The notes beneath the pieces were generated by a model. That model did no database searches. It saw nothing but the letters and a program-made list of their open reading frames with translations, and was not told where the DNA came from. Source: an uncultured Bacilli bacterium (GTDB lineage: Bacteria > Bacillota_I > Bacilli_A > RF39 > UBA660). Taken from it: a DNA stretch of 33,893 nt. Made by a program: the position numbers and the translations under genes. Location of the stretch: positions 1-33,893 of the forward strand of contig CAJUJA010000005.1 of NCBI GenBank assembly GCA_910586635.1, written 5' to 3'. Position 1 is the first letter of the stretch, and every line of letters begins with the position of its first letter. Positions 1 to 8,116 of the stretch are shown piece after piece.

Positions 1-45
1 ATCTATTTCTTCTTGGTTTCCTTTCTCTTTTTATTACTCTACATG

Positions 46-68
46 AAAAAAAGAGATTTTTTCATCTC
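46..68 (-). terminator. Rho-independent terminator after ligA
   Basis: On the minus strand a GAGAT / ATCTC stem with a GAAAAA loop is followed by seven T. It starts 4 bases past the ligA stop. Positions 1-45 hold nothing I can call. Confidence 0.7.
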
Positions 69-72
69 CTCT

Positions 73-2058
73 TTACTGTTCAATTTTTGATTTAAACTCG
101 TCTTCTGTCCATACTTCTATTGAAAGATCTAACGCTTTTTGGTACTTACTTCCAGGATCTTTTCCTACAATAACTACCGATGTTTTTTTTGATACAGATC
201 CTACCGTTTTACCTCCAAAACCTTCGATAATTTCTTGTGCTTCGTCACGACTAAAGGATTCCAAAGTCCCTGTTAAAACAAAACTTTTATCTTTAAAATT
301 TTCATTTTCTACTATTTCACTTCCTAAATAATTCATATTTAAACCAATTCTTTTTAGCCTTTCAATTTCCTCTATATTTTTTTTGTTCATAAAGTAATCT
401 TTTATACTTTTTGCAATCGTTTCTCCAATATCCGAAATTTCTGTTAATTCTTCTTCATCTTTAGAAATTAGATTATCTAGTGTTTTGAAATGAATCGCTA
501 ATATTTTGGAAGTCTTTTCTCCCACATGAGGGATTCCTAAACCAAATAATAATTTCTCTAACGAATTTTCTTTACTGTTATCGATTGCATCTAACAAGTT
601 TTCTACTGACTTGTTTCCATATCCCTCTAGTGCAATTAAGTCTTTTCTATGATTTTCTAATTTATAAATATCACTAATTTTTTCTATGAAACCAAAATTA
701 AAGAAATCTTCCACTATTCTTTCTCCCAGACCGTCTATATTCATTGCATCTCTAGATGAAAAATGAATCAGTCCTTCTATCTTTTTTCTTTTACAGTTAG
801 GATTCATACAAAAATAATCTACCTGACCATCTTTTTTAGCAATTGGTTCATGGCACATAGGGCATTTATCAATCATAACAAAATCTTTTTCACTACCTGT
901 GCGTCTTTCCGGTTTTGCTTCTATCACCTCAGGAATCACATCTCCTGCTTTTCTAATGGATACAATATCTCCTATTTTTAAGTTCTTTGCTATAACATTA
1001 TCTTCATTATGAAGCGTTGCCCTTTTTACTGTAGAACCTGCAACTATTACTGGTTCTAAGACTGCATTTGGTGTAATTTGACCCGTGCGTCCTACTGTGA
1101 AAATAATGTCTGTGAGTTTAGTCAATACTTCCTCCGCTGGGAATTTATAGGCAGTAGCCCATTTTGGATATTTAGCTGTATACCCCAATTTCTGCTGATC
1201 TTCAATGCTATTCACCTTAATTACTACACCATCAATATCATAAGGAAGATCTCTTCTAATGTCTCCTTTTTCGCTGATAAACTCGACTACTTCTTTCATA
1301 TTCTCTACTAATCGGTTATTGGAATTGGTCTTAAAGCCTAACTTTTTCATATAAGAGATTGCCTCACTATGAGTTTTAATTCCAAAATCTTGAGGATTTG
1401 GTAAGTGATAAATAAACGAGTCCAATTTTCTTTGTTCAGCAACTTTAGAATCTAATTGTCTAATAGATCCCGCGGCTGCATTACGACAATTCCTAAGAGG
1501 ATCTTCCCCTTTTCTTTTTCTTTCTATGTTAATCTCTTCTAATGTTTTTTTATTCATAAAGATTTCCCCACGAACCTCTATATCCACCTCTTCCTTTAAC
1601 TTTAAAGGGATAGATTTAATTGTTTTTACATTGTGAGTAATATCTTCTCCAATCGTCCCATCTCCACGTGTAGCAGCCCGTATGAATTTTCCCCTTTCAT
1701 ATAATAAAGAAACAGATAGCCCATCTATTTTTAACTCACACATATACTGAGGATGAATTCCCTCTTTTTTTATTCTATCATCAAAAGAGAATAACTCGCT
1801 TTCAGAAAAAACATTACTTAAGCTCATCATAGGAATTTTATGTTCTACTTTCTTGAATTCATCGATAACCTCGCCTCCTGCATGTTGAGTAGGAGAATCT
1901 TCTCTTACTAGTTCTGGATATTCTTCCTCTAGATCAAATAACTCCCTTAAATATTTATCATATTCCTGATCGGTAATCGTTGGATTATCTAGAGTATGAT
2001 AATTATAATCTGCCTCATTAATAATTTGAATTAACTCATTTATTCTTTTTTCCATCAT
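73..2058 (-). CDS. ligA: NAD-dependent DNA ligase LigA
   Basis: Seals nicks in duplex DNA during replication and repair, using NAD+ and releasing NMN and AMP. At 661 aa it is the usual full length. The adenylation domain carries the nucleotidyl-lysine in CELKIDG (about residue 110). An OB domain follows, then a four-Cys zinc finger (CPMC and CMNPNC, about 400-425), helix-hairpin-helix repeats, and a C-terminal BRCT domain beginning near VLTGTLESFSRDEA. AGGTGATATC precedes the two tandem ATGs, so the start may be 2055. The gene stands alone with its own extended -10 promoter and terminator. The NMN it releases is a substrate for PncC, encoded in the NAD island of this window. Identification is secure. 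Confidence 0.98.
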   Translation of the reverse strand: MMEKRINELIQIINEADYNYHTLDNPTITDQEYDKYLRELFDLEEEYPELVREDSPTQHAGGEVIDEFKKVEHKIPMMSLSNVFSESELFSFDDRIKKEGIHPQYMCELKIDGLSVSLLYERGKFIRAATRGDGTIGEDITHNVKTIKSIPLKLKEEVDIEVRGEIFMNKKTLEEINIERKRKGEDPLRNCRNAAAGSIRQLDSKVAEQRKLDSFIYHLPNPQDFGIKTHSEAISYMKKLGFKTNSNNRLVENMKEVVEFISEKGDIRRDLPYDIDGVVIKVNSIEDQQKLGYTAKYPKWATAYKFPAEEVLTKLTDIIFTVGRTGQITPNAVLEPVIVAGSTVKRATLHNEDNVIAKNLKIGDIVSIRKAGDVIPEVIEAKPERRTGSEKDFVMIDKCPMCHEPIAKKDGQVDYFCMNPNCKRKKIEGLIHFSSRDAMNIDGLGERIVEDFFNFGFIEKISDIYKLENHRKDLIALEGYGNKSVENLLDAIDNSKENSLEKLLFGLGIPHVGEKTSKILAIHFKTLDNLISKDEEELTEISDIGETIAKSIKDYFMNKKNIEEIERLKRIGLNMNYLGSEIVENENFKDKSFVLTGTLESFSRDEAQEIIEGFGGKTVGSVSKKTSVVIVGKDPGSKYQKALDLSIEVWTEDEFKSKIEQ

Positions 2059-2075
2059 GATATCACCTATTTATT

Positions 2076-2081
2076 ATTATA
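2076..2081 (-). promoter_or_regulatory. Extended -10 promoter of ligA
   Basis: TATAAT preceded by TGG gives an extended -10 box about 20 bases upstream of the ligA start. There is no good -35 hexamer; a T-rich run sits in its place. Confidence 0.5.
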
Positions 2082-2169
2082 CCAAAATGGAGAAAAAAAA
2101 ACGACTATTTCGATTATAAAAATTCTACTTATTATAAATCCTCTATCACTGTTTTAGACTTAATTACTA

Positions 2170-2202
2170 ATAAATTAAAAGCAAACTACTTCTAGTCTGC
2201 TT
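2170..2202 (-). terminator. Terminator downstream of the XRE regulator operon
   Basis: A 10-bp minus-strand stem, AAGCAGACTA / TAGTTTGCTT with one G-U pair and a GAAG loop, is followed by TTTTAATTT. It lies 66 bases past the stop of the small gene at 2268. Confidence 0.7.
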
Positions 2203-2267
2203 AATAAATTAGATTTGGATAATTCATATAAAATATTTAATCTCTATCCTTAAATGGATGTCTCAAC

Positions 2268-2492
2268 TTATTTTTTTACTTCATCATTTATAATAGTCAT
2301 TGCTATCTCATAAATTTTTATAGCCCCCTCATGGCTAACATTTAATTTCTTTAGAAGTTCTTCTATAATTCTATCTTTATTTTTTTTACTGATAAAAAAG
2401 TTACTCTCTAATATCTCGTTAATCATAATACATTTATCTTTAGAATAAGAAAGTCTTTTTGACAATTCCATTACAAATTCTGTCTTATTCAT
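2268..2492 (-). CDS. Small helical protein, partner of the XRE regulator
   Basis: I do not recognise this family. Starting at MNKTEFVMELSKRL the protein is 74 aa, soluble and mostly helical, with no membrane segment. GGGGATGAGA supplies a ribosome binding site for this ATG; an upstream in-frame ATG at 2516 would give 82 aa. The start lies inside the last codons of the XRE/DUF2975 gene, so the two are translationally coupled. The coupling suggests a joint role, for example in modulating the regulator, but that is inference. A terminator follows. Confidence 0.65.
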   Translation of the reverse strand: MNKTEFVMELSKRLSYSKDKCIMINEILESNFFISKKNKDRIIEELLKKLNVSHEGAIKIYEIAMTIINDEVKK

Positions 2493-3402
2493 TCTCATCC
2501 CCATACATCTTTCCATTAGAGTCTAGTTGTATTTCATAACCATACTGAAAGATATAGGCAATACTAAACAGAAATAATATTTCGACTAAGCTAAACATTT
2601 CAAACTCTATATTTAAATCCATTGTTAATACTACCTCGAATATAGTGCCAATTATATTCGGCATGATTGTCATTATAATCATAAAATAAGCCATTTTCTT
2701 TATATGTCCCACATTTTCAAGAGTAAATGGTGTATCTCCCTTATTTATGTTATGAAATAATTTTTCTAGGGATTTTAACAGTATACTAACCAAAATTAAA
2801 CTAATTACTAGAAAAGCAAAGCCTATTTCTAAATAACAAAGTATAGCCACTTTTGAATTATTTTTTAAAACTTCTTTTATTTTAATTATTTCATTTTGAT
2901 TTTTTGTATCTACTACTACTTCATTATTTACTTTTAAAAATACTTTATTATTAGCCTCTATAACTTCAATACTATCATTGCCATTCCATATTATTTTATC
3001 ATCTTTAATATTAACTTTATTAGTAACTATACCTAGTATTATCATTGATGCAATTACTATTGAAATACAAACAATGCAAACAATTCTCCCAATTCTAGCT
3101 AGGATGGAAATTGACTTACTTAAACCTTTCATTTTATTTTGCTGTTCTTTTTTGAATTTAACTACATTCATTCTAATCTCTTCATCTAACGAATCAATAT
3201 CAATAATATTATCATTTACCAGATCATTAATATAGCAACGAAAAATCTTACAAAGTTCCAATATATTATTCATTTCAGGATAGGCATCCCCTGTCTCCCA
3301 TTTGCTAACACTCTGTCTTGAAACTTTTATTTTTTCGGCTAAATCTTCTTGTGACATTTTTTTTGATTTTCGCAAGATTCTCAAATTATCTCCAAAGTTC
3401 AT
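2485..3402 (-). CDS. XRE-family HTH regulator with DUF2975-like membrane domain
   Basis: A membrane-tethered transcription regulator of 305 aa. Residues 1-60 form a Cro/cI-type helix-turn-helix (MSQEDLAEKIKVSRQSVSKW). Residues 100-300 hold about four membrane segments and match the DUF2975 pattern, including FHNINKGDTPFTLENV. GGAGG lies seven bases before the MNFGDN start; an earlier ATG at 3420 falls inside the upstream inverted repeat and is unlikely. The family is known for HTH-DUF2975 proteins whose target genes are usually local. The perfect palindrome over its own promoter argues for autoregulation. The ligand or membrane signal is unknown. The last codons overlap the next small gene. 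Confidence 0.85.
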   Translation of the reverse strand: MNFGDNLRILRKSKKMSQEDLAEKIKVSRQSVSKWETGDAYPEMNNILELCKIFRCYINDLVNDNIIDIDSLDEEIRMNVVKFKKEQQNKMKGLSKSISILARIGRIVCIVCISIVIASMIILGIVTNKVNIKDDKIIWNGNDSIEVIEANNKVFLKVNNEVVVDTKNQNEIIKIKEVLKNNSKVAILCYLEIGFAFLVISLILVSILLKSLEKLFHNINKGDTPFTLENVGHIKKMAYFMIIMTIMPNIIGTIFEVVLTMDLNIEFEMFSLVEILFLFSIAYIFQYGYEIQLDSNGKMYGDENE

Positions 3403-3413
3403 TAAATTTCCTC

Positions 3414-3442
3414 CTTTCATGTACTAATTATATACATGAAAG
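3414..3442 (-). promoter_or_regulatory. Inverted-repeat operator over the XRE gene promoter
   Basis: Perfect 10-bp arms CTTTCATGTA and TACATGAAAG are separated by 9 bases. The spacer carries TATAAT on the minus strand, a good -10 box, so a repressor bound to the arms would cover the promoter. The left arm touches the GGAGG ribosome binding site. The -35 is weak. Confidence 0.65.
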
Positions 3443-3494
3443 TCCTTTTAAACTATCAACTTTTAGTTGCATTTTAATTTTATGTATTAAAAAT

Positions 3495-4091
3495 TTACCT
3501 TTTTTCAAATAAAACGGTCCCTACACCACACATGGGACATTTAAAGTTTTCAGGAAGCGTATCTCCATAGTAAATATAACCACACATCGTACATACCCAG
3601 GCAGTTTGACCTTTTTCTGTTTCTACTTTAATAAGTTCATCTTTATGTTCCTGATAGTAATTATAACTCATGGCTACATCTTCTTTATATACATCCGCTT
3701 CTATAATTTTTCCAATAAATAAAGTATGGGTTTCATTTTCAATAGAGTCTATTTTTTGGCAAATCATATAACCTAATGAGTCACTTATCACCTTTAGATT
3801 GTTAATCTCATTTGTTTTTGTATTTTCAAACTTGTTGATATCACGCATAGAGTTTAAACCAAAGGTTTTAATGATATCAGGATTCACATCCGCACCCAAA
3901 ACAGATAGAGCAAAAGTTTTATTTTTATGCATCAGTCCATTTGTATAATTATTTTTCATTACTGCTACCGAAATAAGAGGATTATCCCCTGTACTTATTT
4001 GCGATACTGCATCCACTATACATCCTCCATTATGGGTTGTAAGAACATACATTCCTTGTGTTATTTTTCTTGTTATTTTTTTATTCTTCAT
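3495..4091 (-). CDS. Flavin reductase-like protein with C-terminal rubredoxin domain
   Basis: A 198-aa redox protein. Residues 1-150 match the FMN-binding split-barrel of flavin reductases (ITQGMYVLTTHNGG near the start). Residues 163-195 form a rubredoxin-type iron site with WVCTMCGYIYYGD and FKCPMCG, so all four cysteines are present. This arrangement is known from high-molecular-weight rubredoxins of anaerobes, which pass NAD(P)H electrons to flavodiiron or peroxide-reducing enzymes. The start ATG overlaps the stop of the upstream dehydrogenase (TAATG), so the two are translated together. An oxygen or NO defence role is inferred from the family. Confidence 0.87.
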   Translation of the reverse strand: MKNKKITRKITQGMYVLTTHNGGCIVDAVSQISTGDNPLISVAVMKNNYTNGLMHKNKTFALSVLGADVNPDIIKTFGLNSMRDINKFENTKTNEINNLKVISDSLGYMICQKIDSIENETHTLFIGKIIEADVYKEDVAMSYNYYQEHKDELIKVETEKGQTAWVCTMCGYIYYGDTLPENFKCPMCGVGTVLFEKR

Positions 4092-4828
4092 TAACTTCTC
4101 GCCGCCCCATCAACAGATAAAATATCCCCAGTAATGTAGCTTGCCATATCACTTGCTAAAAATAAGAATGCATTCGCAATGTCTCTTGGTTCTCCAATTC
4201 TTCCTAATGGAATCGATTGAATCAGTGGTGCAATTTGTTCCTCTGGTAAGGCAGCAACCATATCTGTTTTCGTAACACCAGGGGCAACAGCGTTCACCCT
4301 TATATTAAATGGTGCAAGTTCTCTTGCTAAAGATTTTGTTATTCCGTTAACTGCGAATTTACTTGCTGGATAACCAACTCCAGATGGTTGACCGTATATA
4401 CTAACCATTGAACTCGTATTTAGTATTACTCCACCCTTATTTTTTTTCATGTATGGTATGACCGATTTTGAAACATTAAAAATAGCATTTACATTTAAGT
4501 TCATGATCTTGGCAAAATCTTCACTTTTTGTTTCTTCTATTTTTTTGTTAGCAGAAATGCCGGCATTATTAACTAAAATATCAATGTGATTAAATTTTTT
4601 TATAATATTCTTTATTGTACTTTCTATTTCCGCATAGTTATTTAAATTAGGATAATATCCACTTACTTTATATCCCTCATCTTCTAACTCCATAATGGCA
4701 CGATTAACAGTTTCTTCCCTTGATCCAAATATAATTACTTCAGCATTATTTTCTTTAAATGCTCGAACTGTTTCTAAACCAATACCTCTAGTACCGCCTG
4801 TAATAATAGCAACTTTTCCTTTTAACAT
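4091..4828 (-). CDS. Short-chain dehydrogenase/reductase (FabG-like)
   Basis: A 245-aa NAD(P)-dependent oxidoreductase with a Rossmann fold. Visible motifs are the cofactor loop TGGTRGIG (residues 11-18), NNAG in strand 4, the catalytic Ser in NTSSM, and YPASK with catalytic Tyr and Lys. The length and the ending, which closes in a SVDGA motif, match 3-oxoacyl-ACP reductases. It is coupled to a flavin reductase-rubredoxin gene instead of fatty-acid genes, so its substrate may not be an acyl-ACP. AAGGAGGAATGAATT precedes the ATG. Confidence 0.88.
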   Translation of the reverse strand: MLKGKVAIITGGTRGIGLETVRAFKENNAEVIIFGSREETVNRAIMELEDEGYKVSGYYPNLNNYAEIESTIKNIIKKFNHIDILVNNAGISANKKIEETKSEDFAKIMNLNVNAIFNVSKSVIPYMKKNKGGVILNTSSMVSIYGQPSGVGYPASKFAVNGITKSLARELAPFNIRVNAVAPGVTKTDMVAALPEEQIAPLIQSIPLGRIGEPRDIANAFLFLASDMASYITGDILSVDGAARS

Positions 4829-4944
4829 AATTCATTCCTCCTTATCATTTTTGTTTTTTATTTCCAATTAGCCAATGAAGTTTTTCCTCACTTATCAATC
4901 AATCGTAATTAACATACTCTCATTATGTTATCTAGTTATAAATT

Positions 4945-5673
4945 CTATTTTGGATCTTCTATCGACTCGATTTCACCAAACTTTGAATAAGTAATTATAA
5001 TTTTTAACCTCTCGTTTTTATAATTTTTATAGGAAACATAGGAAGATAAGTCCATCTCTACTTTTTCTACTTCCTGGTTACTATTCGTAGTTAAAATCAG
5101 TGTATTAGGTATATCTGCAATATCAATATTCTTTTTATCTATTATTTTTACAATACTATTAGTAGTAATTTTATAAGTATAGACCAGCCTCTTATCACTA
5201 TACTCTGTTTTAGATTCATTATAGGCATTCTGTAAAATCTCTTCTATATTCTGAATTTCTCTAAATTGAGAAAAAAGATATGGATTTTCTATCTTAGACC
5301 ACACATTATTTATATTTTTTAAATACGTTCCACCATAATTATAAAAAATTTCTATTTCCTGATTATTCGTTTTGGTAAATAACTCCTTTTGATCATATCG
5401 ATCTCCCTCATAACTCACATTAGAGTCATTATAACTAATATTATATAGGTAGTGATAATTATTCTGTTTTATTTTTTCTAAACTAAATTCTAAATTACCT
5501 GTCAGTTCTATTTCCGTACGATTATTTGTAGAATTCGATCTAAGGGATATGATAATAAACAAAAAGAAAAGAAAATAAGCACCTAAAACAATTCCACCTC
5601 TAGCCCTTGGATTTTTCCATATCTTCTTAATATATTGAATGGTATTTTTTATTTTAGATACTTTTTCTTTCAT
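4945..5673 (-). CDS. Single-pass membrane protein of unknown function
   Basis: I do not recognise this 242-aa protein. A basic N-terminus of about 27 residues is followed by one hydrophobic segment (GIVLGAYFLFFLFIIISL), so the remaining 195 residues should be outside the cell. The outer part is rich in Asn, Tyr and Lys, probably beta-rich, with no cysteine pattern or known motif. AAGAGGG precedes the ATG. It sits 30 bases after fmt in the same direction and is probably transcribed from the fmt operon. The topology resembles small lipoprotein-like or envelope-stress proteins, but no function can be given. Confidence 0.75.
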   Translation of the reverse strand: MKEKVSKIKNTIQYIKKIWKNPRARGGIVLGAYFLFFLFIIISLRSNSTNNRTEIELTGNLEFSLEKIKQNNYHYLYNISYNDSNVSYEGDRYDQKELFTKTNNQEIEIFYNYGGTYLKNINNVWSKIENPYLFSQFREIQNIEEILQNAYNESKTEYSDKRLVYTYKITTNSIVKIIDKKNIDIADIPNTLILTTNSNQEVEKVEMDLSSYVSYKNYKNERLKIIITYSKFGEIESIEDPK

Positions 5674-5702
5674 ATGATTCCCTCTTATATCCTATCTATC
5701 TT

Positions 5703-6647
5703 CTATATCAATATTTTACCGAGTAATTCTTCCTTATTTACTCCATTTAAATAATCTTTCATTAACATTCTTTTCTTACCAAATGGCTTTATTTCTGTAA
5801 TAATTAACTCTCCATCTTTCACTTTTACCCCAATTCCATTTTTGTATATACTAGTAATTTCACCAATCGATTTTTCTGTTAAGCTTTTCTTCGATGATAA
5901 ATCAGTATTATAAATCTTTAAAACTTCCTGATTAAATAAACAATAAGCCCCTGGAACTGGGTTTAGACCGCGTACTTGATTAAATATTTCTAGTTTTGTT
6001 TTAGAAAAGCAGATATGCTCTTCTTCACGTGTGATATTAAATGCGTAAGTAGCATCCTCTTCATTTTGTCTGATACGTTGGTTGGTTTGATTAAAAATAC
6101 TAGGTAGAATATCTAAAAGTAGTTCCTTTCCCATCATACTAAGTCTATCATGTAGGCTTTCTAAGTTATCATCCATTGTGATCGGCGTTTCTTTTGAGGC
6201 AATCATATCTCCACTATCCAATTTTTCTTCCATATACATAATCGTTACTCCTGTTTTAGAGTCTCCATTTATAATTGCCTTATGAATAGGTGCCCCTCCC
6301 CTTAGTTTCGGAAGTAAAGAGGCATGGACATTAATACAACCAAATGGAGGATTTTCTAATATTTCTTTTGGAATAATTTGCCCATATGCACAAGTAATAA
6401 TAATATCAGGATTTAAATCTAATATTTCTTGATATTCTTTTCTAATATTAGATGGCTGTAACACCTTAATGTTATGATCCATAGCTACCCTTTTTACTGG
6501 AGTTGGAGTTAGAATCTGCTTTCTTCCAATTTTTTTGTCTGGTTGACTCACTACCCCCACCACTTGATATTTCTCCAGTAATCCTTGCAATATATTTACT
6601 GCAAAATCAGGAGTCCCCATAAATACAATTCTTTTCATGCTCATCAT
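5703..6647 (-). CDS. fmt: Methionyl-tRNA formyltransferase
   Basis: Transfers a formyl group from 10-formyl-THF to Met-tRNAfMet for translation initiation. The 314-aa length is typical. Seen are the N-terminal MGTPDFAVNIL, the active-site stretch NVHASLLPKLRGGAPI near residue 110, and a C-terminal OB-like domain that begins around residue 205. The first ATG overlaps the stop of the upstream gene as ATGA; the conserved start MKRIVFMGTP is three codons in, at 6638. In many Firmicutes fmt follows priA and def. Here priA lies about 3 kb upstream, with three membrane or surface genes in between. Confidence 0.97.
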   Translation of the reverse strand: MMSMKRIVFMGTPDFAVNILQGLLEKYQVVGVVSQPDKKIGRKQILTPTPVKRVAMDHNIKVLQPSNIRKEYQEILDLNPDIIITCAYGQIIPKEILENPPFGCINVHASLLPKLRGGAPIHKAIINGDSKTGVTIMYMEEKLDSGDMIASKETPITMDDNLESLHDRLSMMGKELLLDILPSIFNQTNQRIRQNEEDATYAFNITREEEHICFSKTKLEIFNQVRGLNPVPGAYCLFNQEVLKIYNTDLSSKKSLTEKSIGEITSIYKNGIGVKVKDGELIITEIKPFGKKRMLMKDYLNGVNKEELLGKILI

Positions 6648-7786
6648 CTACCCATCATTATTATTGTTAATGTTATTCCTAGTGCTATTAGTAACACCCC
6701 AAATAAGGCCACTATAGTTGCATTTCCATAACTATTGTTTAATTCCATAGTCTCTTTTGAGTTTTGCTCCTGTGATATTTCCTGTTCTAAGATTTCATAA
6801 ATGTTAGGTAATTTTAAGTAAAATTCAGGTTGAATTGAATTTTGTAATTGATGATCATTCAACCTAACATCTAGGATACGATTAACTATATTCTCTAAAC
6901 TATCTTTACTATTTATTAATGCTTGATACTGTTCTAACGTAGATTTTTCTAGTTTTTTTCGTTTAATACATGCTACTACAGGAGCCATCTTGGTAACCTC
7001 TAGTTTGTTCCATTCCATTTGAAGAAAGTCTAAAATTCTATTTTTGTCATTCCAAGGAATTTCTTTTCTTTTTAGAAAGGAATCTAACTGATAATAACAG
7101 TTCTTGTAACTCTTCATGAAAAAATTATCTAAAATAGGCTCCTCTGTCTCATCATTTTTAATTAACTTAATACATAGTTCATATAAAAACAGTGGACAAT
7201 TATAGGAATAAAACAATGCCATAAATGGAGAATCCGTAAAACTAATATGTCCTATAGAAGTATCAAAATTCTTAGAGAATCCCTTACCAATTTTATATTT
7301 TTTAATTATTTCTTGAATTTGTTTCATTTCCTCAAATTGATAATAATAATTTTCAATTTGTAACGTTTGCTCCTCTTTATAAAAGTAACCTGGAAAACTA
7401 TGGAAGACATATCCTTCTTCAATATATCGATTATAAAAATATTGCACAACAACCTTTTTTGATTGTGGTGAATCGTCCTTAATTCCTAACTTATCCTTTA
7501 CAGATTGAATTAATAGTCTTGTAATTGCAATGGCAATATCATTGTGCGTTTGAAGTTTTTTCATAATTCTTCTTAATTGTTCTAAATAACGATCAAAGCG
7601 ATTATCGTCTACAATAATAAAATACTTTATAATTGCATCCATACAAGTATAAAGTGAGTATTGTTTCTTTGTTATTTTTTCCTCACAAAAAGTATTAGGA
7701 ATATCCTTGTGATTAAATTTTACTTGTAAGGTCACTTCTGATAAAAGGGATTTTACATCATCTCTCTTCCAAATATTTTCTAACAT
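6644..7786 (-). CDS. Tail-anchored protein of unknown function
   Basis: An unrecognised 380-aa protein. Residues 1-350 are cytosolic in appearance; the C-terminus ends in one membrane helix (ATIVALFGVLLIALGITLTI) with almost nothing after it, typical of a tail anchor. The central region has a block EEGYVFHSFPG (about 128-138) and, some 55 residues on, ISFTDSPFMALFYSYNCP. A His block followed by a TDSP...A..Y block recalls ADP-ribosyltransferase-like folds, but no clear catalytic Glu could be placed. It lies 20 bases after the 70-aa membrane protein and overlaps fmt by four bases, so it is part of the fmt operon. Confidence 0.75.
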   Translation of the reverse strand: MLENIWKRDDVKSLLSEVTLQVKFNHKDIPNTFCEEKITKKQYSLYTCMDAIIKYFIIVDDNRFDRYLEQLRRIMKKLQTHNDIAIAITRLLIQSVKDKLGIKDDSPQSKKVVVQYFYNRYIEEGYVFHSFPGYFYKEEQTLQIENYYYQFEEMKQIQEIIKKYKIGKGFSKNFDTSIGHISFTDSPFMALFYSYNCPLFLYELCIKLIKNDETEEPILDNFFMKSYKNCYYQLDSFLKRKEIPWNDKNRILDFLQMEWNKLEVTKMAPVVACIKRKKLEKSTLEQYQALINSKDSLENIVNRILDVRLNDHQLQNSIQPEFYLKLPNIYEILEQEISQEQNSKETMELNNSYGNATIVALFGVLLIALGITLTIIMMGR

Positions 7787-7806
7787 TTCACCACCACCCT
7801 TAAATA

Positions 7807-8019
7807 CTATTTACTTAATAGCCATTGTATTACATAGTATGCTACTCCAAGTACGCAAAAAGATCCAAGTGCAATAAAAAAGATTTTTGCTGATAAGCTA
7901 TTTCGATCTATATATTCATCATGTGCCTTACTTGGGCTAACATGAATATGATCACTATATTCACTATTTTCTTCTGATTTGTCATTTCCTAAATCCGTAT
8001 TAAAAAATTTATGTGTCAT
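7807..8019 (-). CDS. Small membrane protein
   Basis: A 70-aa protein of no known family. The first 45 residues are polar and rich in Asp, Ser, His and Glu; a single membrane helix (IFFIALGSFCVLGVAYYVIQ) fills the C-terminus, so it is tail-anchored like the next gene product. AGGAGG lies ahead of the ATG, and a consensus promoter is just upstream. It is the first gene of the run leading into the 380-aa tail-anchored protein and fmt. Confidence 0.65.
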   Translation of the reverse strand: MTHKFFNTDLGNDKSEENSEYSDHIHVSPSKAHDEYIDRNSLSAKIFFIALGSFCVLGVAYYVIQWLLSK

Positions 8020-8044
8020 ATATCCTCCTATATACTTTAACTTA

Positions 8045-8073
8045 ATTATATAATAAACTAATCCAGATGTAAA
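8045..8073 (-). promoter_or_regulatory. Vegetative promoter of the 70-aa gene / fmt operon
   Basis: TTTACA, 17 bases, TATAAT on the minus strand, about 25 bases upstream of the 8019 start. It lies after the terminator of the preceding gene, so the fmt operon starts here. Confidence 0.75.
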
Positions 8074-8091
8074 TGATTTAAGTCTTATAAA

Positions 8092-8116
8092 AAAGAAAGT
8101 CCTTACGACCTTCTTT
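8092..8116 (-). terminator. Terminator of the surface-protein gene
   Basis: Minus-strand stem AAAGAAGGTC / GACTTTCTTT with one G-U pair and a GTAAG loop, then a T run. It directly abuts the stop codon at 8117. Confidence 0.75.

Noticed and set aside
763..981. 72-aa plus-strand frame inside ligA
   Set aside because: Lies fully opposite a conserved gene, has no ribosome binding site and reads as low-complexity Phe/Ile-rich sequence.
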